Assembly (NCBI GenBank): GCA_964356295.1
Contig: CAYHHE010000026.1
Coordinates: 1 to 30,904, forward strand
DNA length: 30,904 nt
DNA from: CAVQGZ01 sp964356295
GTDB taxonomy: Bacteria > Actinomycetota > Actinomycetes > Jiangellales > Jiangellaceae
Reading direction: 5' to 3'
In this document: in pieces, positions 24,160 through 30,904 of the stretch
Layout: each line of letters begins with the position of its first letter
How positions within the stretch are numbered: position 1 is the stretch's first letter
The notes under the pieces: model-generated
The model's database searches: none
Told to the model about the DNA's origin: nothing
Seen by the model: the letters and a program-made list of their open reading frames with translations, nothing else
Position numbers and translations under genes: made by a program

Positions 24160-25410
24160 TCAGCCTTCCACCAGCGGAAGGTCCGGTGTGGGCCGCAGCG
24201 CGACCTTCACCGCCTGGCTCCGCGGGCCTGCCAGGGCCGTGGCGAGTGCCTGCCTCCACTCGTCCAGACCGAAGACGTGCGTGACGAGATGGTCCACCGG
24301 GAAGGCGGTGTCGCCCAGCCAGTCGATCACCTGCTCCATCGTGTGCCGCCCGGCCAGCGCTGGTTCCGGCCCGAAGTGAACCGTCCCCTGGACGGTCAGC
24401 TGACGGTTCCACACCAACGACCAGTCGACCGGCTGCCTCCCCGCTCCCCCCACGAGCACGAGCATGCCGCCGGGGCGCAGCAGGTGCAGACCGAGGTCGA
24501 TGGTGTCGGGATGCGCGACGCAGTCGAAGACCGCATCGACGCCACGCTCGAGGATCGGCGTGCGAGTCAGGCGCGCCCGCAGCACCCGGCCACCGTCACT
24601 GGCGGCGAGCATCTCGACTGCCTGCCCTCCCGTCGGCAGCACCCTGCTCGCTCCCGACTGCCGGGCCATCGCCGCGCCGAACTCCCCTGGGGACAGGACC
24701 ACGATGTCCAGGTCTGCGTGCAGCACGCGCAGCACCGCTGTGACAAGCAGCCCGATCGTTCCTGGACCGATGACCACGACACGGTCCCCGCGCCGCTGCC
24801 ACTGCAGCGCCGCGTGCAGCGCGATCGACGCCGGCTCGGCTAGCACGGTGCGCCGCGACGGCAGCGACCCGACTGGGTGGAGCTGGCTCTCGTGGGCGAC
24901 CAGGCTCTCCCCCCACCCTCCGCCGACAGCAGCGTCCCAGCCGTGCGTCGGCGCGACGGCACCGGCTGCGCCCGGAAGGTCGAAGCGCTCGCAGACGAAC
25001 GGCCTGCCCTCCGCACAGCTCCGGCACGGCGGGTCGAAGCCACGCTGGCGACACGCCAGCACCGGGTCGAGCGCCACCCGGTCGCCCTCGGACACCCGAT
25101 GGCACCCCCATCCGAGTTGCTGAACCACCGCGGTCACCTCGTGCCCGGGAATCGTCCGCGCGGAGGCACCGAAGGCGGTGAGCACCATGGACAACCTGCC
25201 CTGGGCGAGGCTCATGTCTGTGCCGCAGATGCCGGCGATCTCCGGTCTCAGCCGCACCCATCCCGGCACGTGCGGGAGCACCGGTTCTTCGACGTCATCG
25301 CGCAGGGACAGCAGCCCTCCTCGGCTCCAGCCCGCGTCCGGTTTCAGGCGGGCTGCCAGCGAGGTGTAGAGGTAGGGGCCGGTGGAGACGTCAGCCAGGA
25401 CGGCTCGCAC
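24160..25410 (-). CDS. zinc-type alcohol dehydrogenase (MDR superfamily)
   Basis: A 416-aa medium-chain dehydrogenase. The catalytic zinc ligand is Cys62 in GICGTD, with His90-Glu91 in PGHE. A structural-zinc-like cysteine cluster occurs within LACRQRGFDPPCRSCAEGRPFVC, though with wider spacing than the usual CxxCxxCxxxxxxxC. The Rossmann fold shows VVVIGPGTIGLL. It oxidises an alcohol or reduces an aldehyde/ketone with NAD(P)H. The N-terminus is about 25 residues longer than in typical members. GTG at 25410 follows the flavin monooxygenase stop by one base, so the two are translationally coupled and likely act in one pathway. Substrate not deducible. Confidence 0.9.
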   Translation of the reverse strand: MRAVLADVSTGPYLYTSLAARLKPDAGWSRGGLLSLRDDVEEPVLPHVPGWVRLRPEIAGICGTDMSLAQGRLSMVLTAFGASARTIPGHEVTAVVQQLGWGCHRVSEGDRVALDPVLACRQRGFDPPCRSCAEGRPFVCERFDLPGAAGAVAPTHGWDAAVGGGWGESLVAHESQLHPVGSLPSRRTVLAEPASIALHAALQWQRRGDRVVVIGPGTIGLLVTAVLRVLHADLDIVVLSPGEFGAAMARQSGASRVLPTGGQAVEMLAASDGGRVLRARLTRTPILERGVDAVFDCVAHPDTIDLGLHLLRPGGMLVLVGGAGRQPVDWSLVWNRQLTVQGTVHFGPEPALAGRHTMEQVIDWLGDTAFPVDHLVTHVFGLDEWRQALATALAGPRSQAVKVALRPTPDLPLVEG

Positions 25411-25411
25411 G

Positions 25412-26770
25412 TCATGCCCTCAGTCCGGCCAAGAGGCGTCGAAGCCCGTCCAGCGACGACGGGTCGGTTCTCCGCACCCGCTCCTGCTTCATCGCCCGGA
25501 CGTATCGCCAGTAGTCCACCTGCATGGTGTGCCGCTCCGAGCGGACGTAGCGCCGGGCCATGGCGGCTTGGTCATGCTCGATCCATCGGCGCATCTCCTC
25601 CCTCGACGGGAGCGCTGCCCTCCCGAGGATCAGGTCGCCGACCCACTCGGACTGGTACTCCATCAGGGCGATGTTCGCTCCCACCGTCTGGATGAAGCCG
25701 ATGAAGTACAGCCCGGGTCGGTCCGGGCTGACGATGCGTTGGTAGAGCGGCATTCGGTTACCGGCGGGATCGACCACCTCCGGGGCGAGGAACGGGAACG
25801 CGACTCGGTAGCCGGTGGCGAGTACCAGGGTGTCGACGTGCTCGACGCTGCCATCGACGAAACGCACCTTGTCGCCGTCCAGCTCCTCGATGCTCGGTTT
25901 CATCACGATGTCACCGTGACCCACCCGGTCGTAGAGCTGCGCCGATGCCGTCGGGTGCGCCTCCAGCAGCCGATGGTCCGGCTGCGGCAGGCCGCGGTCC
26001 TGCGGGCGACCCACCGTGAGGCGGAGCAGCGCCTCGTAGCCGAACCGCTCCAGCGCGAACGGGATGTAGCCGTTCGCCCGCCCGGCGAAGTGGTCGATCG
26101 GCCGTCCGAGCACGTACTTGGGCAGCACATGCACCCCGTGCCGAGTGGCCAAGTAGACGGTGCGGGCCACGGCTGCGGCGTCGCAGGAGATGTCCATCCC
26201 CGAGTTGCCCACCCCGACGACCAGCACGTCCTTGCCGACGAAGACGGTCGGGTCGCGGTAGGCCGAGGCATGGAAGCACTCCCCGGTGAACTCGCCGGGG
26301 AACTGCGGGACGCTCGCGACGCTGTGGTGCCCGTTGGCGACGAGCACGCTGCGGTAGGTCCGACGCTCACCGTTGCAGGTGACCGCCCATCGGCCATCCC
26401 CCGGGCGGCCCATGCCGGGCAGTGGCTCCACTCGCGTCACCTCGGAGTTGAACGCGATCCGGTCGAGCAGCCCGTTGTCCTCGGCGAACCCCTGGAAGTA
26501 CTGCGCAACCAGCCGATGGGACGGGTAGTCCGGCCAGTCCCGGGGCATGGGGTAGGAGGGGAACTGGGTTCGCTGCCGCGAGGAGTTCAGGTGCAGCGTC
26601 TGGTAGGCGACCGCCTGGCCGTTGTCGTTGTCGATGCGCCACAGGCCACCGACCATCGAGCCCTTCTCGTACCAGTCGAACTCGATCCTGCGGTCGGCCA
26701 GCGCCTTCCCAGCAGCGAGCCCCGCCGGCCCCGCGCCGATGACGCATGCGTCGGCGTGGAGATGGGACAT
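25412..26770 (-). CDS. flavin-containing monooxygenase
   Basis: A 452-aa FAD/NADPH monooxygenase. FAD binding: GAGPAG at 12-17. FMO fingerprint FxGxxxHxxxY at 161-171 (FTGECFHASAY), where Baeyer-Villiger enzymes would have W at the end, so N/S-oxygenation or a class-I FMO role is favoured. NADPH site: GVGNSG at 186-191. The late ATGY motif is present (LVLATGYRV). The enzyme inserts one oxygen atom into a soft nucleophile or a ketone. ATG at 26770 has TAGCGT six bases upstream and no ribosome site, so leaderless. It is the first gene of a unit with the zinc alcohol dehydrogenase and is divergent from the SDR gene. Confidence 0.93.
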   Translation of the reverse strand: MSHLHADACVIGAGPAGLAAGKALADRRIEFDWYEKGSMVGGLWRIDNDNGQAVAYQTLHLNSSRQRTQFPSYPMPRDWPDYPSHRLVAQYFQGFAEDNGLLDRIAFNSEVTRVEPLPGMGRPGDGRWAVTCNGERRTYRSVLVANGHHSVASVPQFPGEFTGECFHASAYRDPTVFVGKDVLVVGVGNSGMDISCDAAAVARTVYLATRHGVHVLPKYVLGRPIDHFAGRANGYIPFALERFGYEALLRLTVGRPQDRGLPQPDHRLLEAHPTASAQLYDRVGHGDIVMKPSIEELDGDKVRFVDGSVEHVDTLVLATGYRVAFPFLAPEVVDPAGNRMPLYQRIVSPDRPGLYFIGFIQTVGANIALMEYQSEWVGDLILGRAALPSREEMRRWIEHDQAAMARRYVRSERHTMQVDYWRYVRAMKQERVRRTDPSSLDGLRRLLAGLRA

Positions 26771-26776
26771 CGTCGG

Positions 26777-26802
26777 ACGCTACACCGCCTGGTGCATAGC
26801 GT
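26777..26802. promoter_or_regulatory. divergent overlapping leaderless promoters (two TAGCGT hexamers)
   Basis: On the minus strand TAGCGT (26777-26782) stands 6 nt before the FMO ATG. On the plus strand TAGCGT (26797-26802) stands 7 nt before the SDR ATG. The whole intergenic region is 39 bp, so the -35 zones overlap each other and polymerase binding should be mutually exclusive. Confidence 0.5.
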
Positions 26803-26809
26803 GGTGGTC

Positions 26810-27550
26810 ATGGGACGACTCGACGGCCAAGTTGCATTGATCACCGGCGGGGCGCGCGGCATGGGCGCGGTCGAGGCTGCACTGCTCGCCAGCGAAGGAG
26901 CCCGGGTCGTCATCGCTGACGTCCTGGACGACGAGGGGCGTGTCACGGCAGAGGCACTGGGGTCGAGCGCTCACTTCGTCCACCTCGACGTGACGTCGGC
27001 ATCGGAGTGGGGCGCTGCGGTCGACCAGACCGAGGCCAGGTTCGGGCCGCTGTCGATCCTGGTGAACAACGCCGGGGTCGCCGACGGTGGGCTGATCGAG
27101 CAGATGCCGCCCGAGGCGTTCCGGCGGGTGCTGGAGGTGAACCTGGTGGGCACCTTCCTCGGTATCCAGGCCGCGATACCGTCCCTGCGCCGCGCGGGCG
27201 GCGGCAGCATCGTCAACATCTCCTCGACCGCGGGCCTCGCCGGGTACCCGTTGCTCGGGGCCTACGTAGCGAGCAAGTTCGGCGTCCGGGGACTGACCAA
27301 GGTGGCCGCTCTCGAGCTGGCGAGGGATGGCATCCGGGTCAACTCGGTCCATCCGGCACCCATCGACACCCCGATGACCGCCGGTATGGACGAGGCCCGG
27401 GTGACCAGCCGGCAGCCGATCCCCCGGTTCGGCACCCCCGAGGAGGTCGCGCGGATGGTGCTGTTCATCGTCGCTGACGCGACCTACTCCACCGGTAGCG
27501 AGTTCGTCGTCGACGGAGGGCTCGTCACCGGGCTGCTGCCACGGCGTTGA
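26810..27550 (+). CDS. short-chain dehydrogenase/reductase
   Basis: A 246-aa classical SDR. Cofactor loop TGGARGMG at 12-19, NNAG block, catalytic Ser in NISSTAG, Tyr152-x3-Lys156. An acidic residue after the second strand (VVIADV) favours NAD(H). It resembles 3-oxoacyl/20-beta-hydroxysteroid dehydrogenase-type SDRs. ATG at 26810 is chosen over the far upstream continuation of the frame, which is antisense to the monooxygenase gene. Its last 26 bp overlap the 3' end of the convergent FGGY kinase. Being divergent from a monooxygenase and alcohol dehydrogenase pair suggests a shared small-molecule oxidation route. Confidence 0.93.
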   Translation: MGRLDGQVALITGGARGMGAVEAALLASEGARVVIADVLDDEGRVTAEALGSSAHFVHLDVTSASEWGAAVDQTEARFGPLSILVNNAGVADGGLIEQMPPEAFRRVLEVNLVGTFLGIQAAIPSLRRAGGGSIVNISSTAGLAGYPLLGAYVASKFGVRGLTKVAALELARDGIRVNSVHPAPIDTPMTAGMDEARVTSRQPIPRFGTPEEVARMVLFIVADATYSTGSEFVVDGGLVTGLLPRR

Positions 27551-29096
27551 GCCGCCGGTGATGCGGGCGCAGACTCCTGAACAGACCGGTGAACTCCTTG
27601 AACAGCGGGTCGTAGACCTCGTCGCTACCAGGAGTGGGCAGGAACCGGTCGGACACCCGGACTCGGGAGGCAGCCTCGTCCAGCGTCAGCTCCCCGAGCC
27701 CCACGAGGGCCAGCAGGGCGGCACCGCGCACCTGCGCGTGCCACGGGTCGGCCACCCGCTCGATCGGGCGGTCGAGCACGTCGGCGAAGACCTGGCACCA
27801 CAGGTCGGACTGGGCGCCGCCCCCGAGGATCCGCATGGACGGCACCGGCCGCCGGATGAACCGCTCCAGCGACTGGGTCAGCCAGCGGCTGTTCAACGCC
27901 ACCCCCTCGAGCACCGCGCGCGTCATGTCCGCCAGGGACGAGTGCGCTGAGGCGTTGAGGAAGGCGGCGCGGGCCGTCCGGTCGTCCACCGGTGTCCGCT
28001 CCCCCCGCAGCCACGGCACGAACAGCACGCCGCCGGACCCCGGGGCCGCGCGGGCGGCCAGGTCGAGGGTCTGGCTGTAGCCGGGTGGTTTGCCGCCGGC
28101 GAGGGCTGCGGCCTCCCCCAGCCGGTCGCTCCACCACGCCAGGCAGTACCCCGCGGATGCCTGGTCGTTGAACACCAGGTAGGAGTCGGGCTCGACCGCT
28201 GGGATGGACGTGAGCAGCCTGACCGGGTCCATCCGGCGGAACGGCGTGCGACAGCTCTGCCAGGACGTGGTGCTCACCACCAGGTGGGCGCGGAAGTCCT
28301 CCGTGGCGCCAGACCCCACGTACGCGGCGTGCTGGTCGGGGACTCCGCAGACCACCGGCGCCCCGGGTCGCACGCGCATCTCGTCGGCCACCGAGGGCAG
28401 CACCCCACCCAGGACCGACCCCGTCGGCACCAGCTCGGGGAGTCGAGCGGGATCACGCCCGTACCGGCGCACGAGACTCGGGACGTAGCGCGCCGTCCGG
28501 CCAGGTCGGGTGTCCACGACGGCGCTCATCCACATCGACGCAGGTGTGCCTGCTGCGCGACCGGTGAACCGCAGACCGAGGTAGTCGACCGGTTCGAGCA
28601 GCACGGCGGTTCGCGCGTAGACGTCTGGCTGCCCATGCCGCAGCCACAGCTCATGACCAAGCGGGCACTCCCCCGTGGGTAGCGGGACGGTTCCGGCGTA
28701 GCGGATCCCCCGGACCAGGACGTCCGGTGCCCAGCCGGCGGCCGGGCCACCGACCGCCCGCTCGGCGTACGGTGCACCGCGATGGTCCGACCACAACAGG
28801 CATGGCCCTGTCGGGTGCCCGTCGGCGTCCACCGGCACCGCAGAGGCGTACTGGCCGGTCAGCCCGACCGCGTACAGGTCCTCGCCCCGCACGACACCGG
28901 CGTCGACGAACGAGCGGACGGCCTCGCGGATGCCATGCCACCACAGGTGGACGTCCTGCTCGCTGCCCCCATCCTCGGTGCGGACCGTCGATACCGCGGT
29001 GAAGGCGGTCGCGAGGAGGTCGCCGTCCAGGCCGACGGCTCCCACCTTCGGTCCGCCGCTGCCGAGGTCGACGGCGAGCACCCAGGGTCTGCCCAC
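27525..29096 (-). CDS. FGGY-family carbohydrate kinase (xylulokinase-like)
   Basis: A 523-aa sugar/polyol kinase of the FGGY family. The N-terminal phosphate-binding strand is AVDLGSGGPKVGAV. The catalytic base is Asp254 in GVPDQHAAYVGSGA. The C-terminal nucleotide-binding segment is ILGGGAQSDLWCQVFADVLDRP, as in xylulokinases. It phosphorylates an open-chain sugar or polyol with ATP. GTG at 29096 lies 3 bp after the stop of the PLP lyase-like gene, so they form an operon. The phosphate loop (GSGGPK) departs from the usual GTTxxK, so the substrate may be unusual. No sugar transporter is nearby. Confidence 0.92.
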   Translation of the reverse strand: MGRPWVLAVDLGSGGPKVGAVGLDGDLLATAFTAVSTVRTEDGGSEQDVHLWWHGIREAVRSFVDAGVVRGEDLYAVGLTGQYASAVPVDADGHPTGPCLLWSDHRGAPYAERAVGGPAAGWAPDVLVRGIRYAGTVPLPTGECPLGHELWLRHGQPDVYARTAVLLEPVDYLGLRFTGRAAGTPASMWMSAVVDTRPGRTARYVPSLVRRYGRDPARLPELVPTGSVLGGVLPSVADEMRVRPGAPVVCGVPDQHAAYVGSGATEDFRAHLVVSTTSWQSCRTPFRRMDPVRLLTSIPAVEPDSYLVFNDQASAGYCLAWWSDRLGEAAALAGGKPPGYSQTLDLAARAAPGSGGVLFVPWLRGERTPVDDRTARAAFLNASAHSSLADMTRAVLEGVALNSRWLTQSLERFIRRPVPSMRILGGGAQSDLWCQVFADVLDRPIERVADPWHAQVRGAALLALVGLGELTLDEAASRVRVSDRFLPTPGSDEVYDPLFKEFTGLFRSLRPHHRRLNAVAAAR

Positions 29097-29099
29097 CCC

Positions 29100-30542
29100 T
29101 CAGACGCCCTTCGGAGGCAACGCGTACATGAGATCAAGACCCGTGCTGAGCAGGCCGTCCAAGGTCACCGTCCCCTCGGACGTGCCGCCGAAGCCGTACA
29201 GGGCGCCGCTGTCTGGGGCCCCGAGTCCAGGGGTCGTCGCGTACGCCACAGCGGCGCGAAGGTCGGCATCGAAGGCCTCGGCGACGCCGGGTCGGGTGTT
29301 GGGTCGGGTCACGCAGAAGTGCAGCGCGGGAGGCAGGTGCAGGGCGTTCATCCGCCATCCGTGCTCGATCAGGAAGTCGTTGACGTGGAAGATCGCCATC
29401 TCGGTGAGCAGCTCGGGAGTGGTCCGGAAGGCGACGAGAAAGGTCGGGTCGCCCATGACCTGCAGCTGCGGGATCGACTCCACGCTGGCCCGGATGCGCC
29501 CGGACGTGGTGAAGATCGCGTCGGCTGCCTCCAGGTACCCCTGCTGCCCGATGGTGACCATCGCCGCCCAGGTGGCCGCGATGAGGCCACCGGATCGACT
29601 GCCGGAAAGGCCCGGCGAGACGTACAGGCCGCCCGGCCAGTCCGGGGCGGTGAAGTACTGATGCCTGCGAAGGCTCGTGTCGCGGTACAGCAGGACCGAG
29701 GTCCCCTTCAGCGCGTACCCGTACTTGTGGGTGTCGGCCGAGATGGACGTCACGCCGGGCACGGTGAAGTCGAACGCCGGGATGGGGTACCCGAGACGTC
29801 GGCCCCAGGGCAGCAGGAACCCTCCGAGGCAACCGTCGACGTGCATGCCGATCCCTCGCTCGTCGGCGAGTGCCGCCAGGTCCTCGATGGGGTCGACGAG
29901 CCCGTAGGGATAGGAGCCGGCAGACCCCACGATCAGGATGGTGCGTTCGGTGACGTGGTCACGGACCCAGTCGACGTCGACGAGGTAGTCCGGGCCGACC
30001 GGAGCGTGCAGCACCTCGACCCCGAAGTAGTGGCCCGCCTTCTGCAAGGCCACGTGCGCGGTGACCGGCATGATCATCTGCGGTCGATCGATGCCGCGCT
30101 CCTCGCGGGCGAGCTCGCGGTAGGCGTAGACAGCGCTGATCAGGCTCTCGCTGCCTCCCGACGTGATGACGCCGCAGGGCTGTTGCCCGGGATGATGATC
30201 CTGAACGGTCGAGGCGCCGAGCATGTCGAGGGTCATAGCGACGATCTCGGCCTCCAACTTGTTCGCGCTCGGGTACATGTCGCGCTGGAGCACGTTGGCG
30301 TGCGCGAAGACCTCGAACGCCTCAGTCAGGAAGTGGTAGTGCTCGTGGTCGCCGGAGTAGATGGACCCCGAGCAGCGTCCCGCGTCGCCGAGGCGGTCCT
30401 CCTCTGCCGCCATCTCGCGAAGCTCGTCGAGCAGGTCGGCGCGAGCCAACCCAGCCTCGGGGATGCGCTCGTGGACATCGAAGCGTGTGCGGTACGGGTA
30501 GAACTGGTCGACGATTCCGGCGAATGGGGCGCCCTCACTCAT
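29100..30542 (-). CDS. PLP-dependent lyase/decarboxylase, sphingosine-1-phosphate lyase-like
   Basis: A 480-aa group II PLP decarboxylase-fold enzyme. PLP Lys273 lies in DTHKYGYALKG. The cofactor Asp is in HVDGCLGGF. The phosphate-site Ser/Gly block is TSGGSESL, and SGSRSGG follows the lysine. The DTHKYG, HVDxCLG and GSRxG combination is closer to sphingosine-1-phosphate lyase than to glutamate or aromatic decarboxylases. S1P lyases cleave a phosphorylated amino-alcohol into phosphoethanolamine and an aldehyde. There is no N-terminal membrane anchor, unlike eukaryotic S1P lyase. It is co-transcribed with an FGGY kinase, so a kinase-then-lyase order on a hydroxylated amine is a possible reading. 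Substrate unproven. Confidence 0.88.
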   Translation of the reverse strand: MSEGAPFAGIVDQFYPYRTRFDVHERIPEAGLARADLLDELREMAAEEDRLGDAGRCSGSIYSGDHEHYHFLTEAFEVFAHANVLQRDMYPSANKLEAEIVAMTLDMLGASTVQDHHPGQQPCGVITSGGSESLISAVYAYRELAREERGIDRPQMIMPVTAHVALQKAGHYFGVEVLHAPVGPDYLVDVDWVRDHVTERTILIVGSAGSYPYGLVDPIEDLAALADERGIGMHVDGCLGGFLLPWGRRLGYPIPAFDFTVPGVTSISADTHKYGYALKGTSVLLYRDTSLRRHQYFTAPDWPGGLYVSPGLSGSRSGGLIAATWAAMVTIGQQGYLEAADAIFTTSGRIRASVESIPQLQVMGDPTFLVAFRTTPELLTEMAIFHVNDFLIEHGWRMNALHLPPALHFCVTRPNTRPGVAEAFDADLRAAVAYATTPGLGAPDSGALYGFGGTSEGTVTLDGLLSTGLDLMYALPPKGV

Positions 30543-30567
30543 CCCGCCATCTTCTCAGGGGTGTGCC

Positions 30568-30904
30568 TCAGAAGGCGGGGGCGTCGGCGGGGTCGGCGGG
30601 GGGGTCGGTGGTGCGGTAGTCGTGGGGGGCGGTGTGCACGATGGTGCCGGTGGGGGTCTCCCAGCGCAGGGTTCCGTTCCTGGCATCGATGTGCCAGCGG
30701 GGGGCGTGGGTCTTGAGCCGGTGGTGACGGCGGCACAGGCAGCAGCCGTTGGCCACGCTGGTCGCCCCACCCGGGTGGGGCTCGATGTGGTCGCAGTCGC
30801 ACCGCCACGCCGAACGGGTGCAGCCGGGTGCCCGGCAGGTCTGGTCCCGGGTGCGGATGAACTCGTCCATCAGCGACGGGTGCGCGTACTGCTCCACCGA
30901 GGTG
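30568..30904 (-). CDS. HNH endonuclease-domain protein (DUF222-type), partial
   Basis: The frame is open at the right edge, so only the C-terminal part is present (about 112 residues). It carries the HNH site: CRAPGC zinc pair, CDCDHIEPHPGGATSVANGCCLCRRHH, with catalytic His in CDHI and a second CxxCH-like pair. The preceding FIRTRDQTC segment and overall layout are those of the 13E12/DUF222 repeat family abundant in actinobacteria, for which the biological role is not settled. The stop is at 30568, 25 bp upstream of the S1P lyase-like ATG. A Pro/Asp-rich tail ends the protein. Confidence 0.9.
   Translation of the reverse strand, partial: TSVEQYAHPSLMDEFIRTRDQTCRAPGCTRSAWRCDCDHIEPHPGGATSVANGCCLCRRHHRLKTHAPRWHIDARNGTLRWETPTGTIVHTAPHDYRTTDPPADPADAPAF

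Noticed and set aside
25382..26809. N-terminal 476-residue extension of the SDR frame
   Set aside because: It is antisense to the flavin monooxygenase; a standard SDR N-terminus begins at the ATG at 26810 with a promoter hexamer in front.
1..30904. CRISPR arrays, tRNA or rRNA genes, transposases, prophage or restriction systems
   Set aside because: No spaced short repeats, no cloverleaf or rRNA motifs and no recombinase or phage domains were seen; the HNH protein at the edge is of the DUF222 type and not by itself a mobile element.

Overview
The window is high-GC DNA (roughly 70% G+C by eye) densely packed with genes. It reads as a draft-assembly fragment from an actinomycete. Supporting signs are frequent GTG/TTG starts, several apparently leaderless promoters of the TAnnnT type, an LPXTG surface protein, a PspC protein, a zinc-ribbon membrane protein of the SCO7613 type, and a DUF222-type HNH gene at the right edge. 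I cannot assign a genus. A 100-N scaffold gap at 11194-11293 is flanked by an exact 55-bp terminal overlap, so the gap is probably an assembly artefact with no missing sequence.

Layout. (1) 1-9081 is the most distinctive part. It holds the 3' portion of a multidomain PfaA-like polyketide/secondary-lipid synthase (end of an ACP, ketoreductase, dehydratase), then 12 bp later a giant single-chain acetyl-CoA carboxylase of eukaryotic layout (BC-BCCP-central-CT, 1852 aa). A convergent 4'-phosphopantetheinyl transferase follows. Together they supply malonyl-CoA, activate the carrier domain and reduce/dehydrate the chain. (2) 9098-11496 (minus) holds an M13 metallopeptidase upstream of the PPTase and a broken universal stress protein gene that overlaps the scaffold gap. 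(3) 11695-15697 (plus) is a pyruvate formate-lyase module, pflB and pflA, split by a secreted LPXTG protein that is followed by a strong hairpin. (4) 15715-18870 (minus) holds a zinc-ribbon polytopic membrane protein with a perfect 195-bp in-frame tandem duplication, a GNAT acetyltransferase and a nucleoside deaminase.

(5) 18936-20529 (minus) is a tightly overlapping three-gene operon: PspC protein, adenosine-specific kinase, amidohydrolase. Its apparent leaderless promoter is preceded by 8-mer direct repeats 11 bp apart. (6) 20606-24112 (minus) holds two tandem SulP-STAS anion transporters, with a palindrome at the predicted transcription start. (7) 24160-27550 holds a flavin monooxygenase and zinc-type alcohol dehydrogenase operon (minus), divergent from an SDR dehydrogenase (plus) across a 39-bp double promoter. 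(8) 27525-30542 (minus) holds a PLP enzyme resembling sphingosine-1-phosphate lyase followed by an FGGY sugar kinase, whose 3' end overlaps the SDR. (9) The window ends inside an HNH endonuclease-domain gene.

No tRNA, rRNA, CRISPR array or insertion sequence was recognised. No intergenic stretch exceeds 300 bases; the longest is the ~200 bp before pflB.
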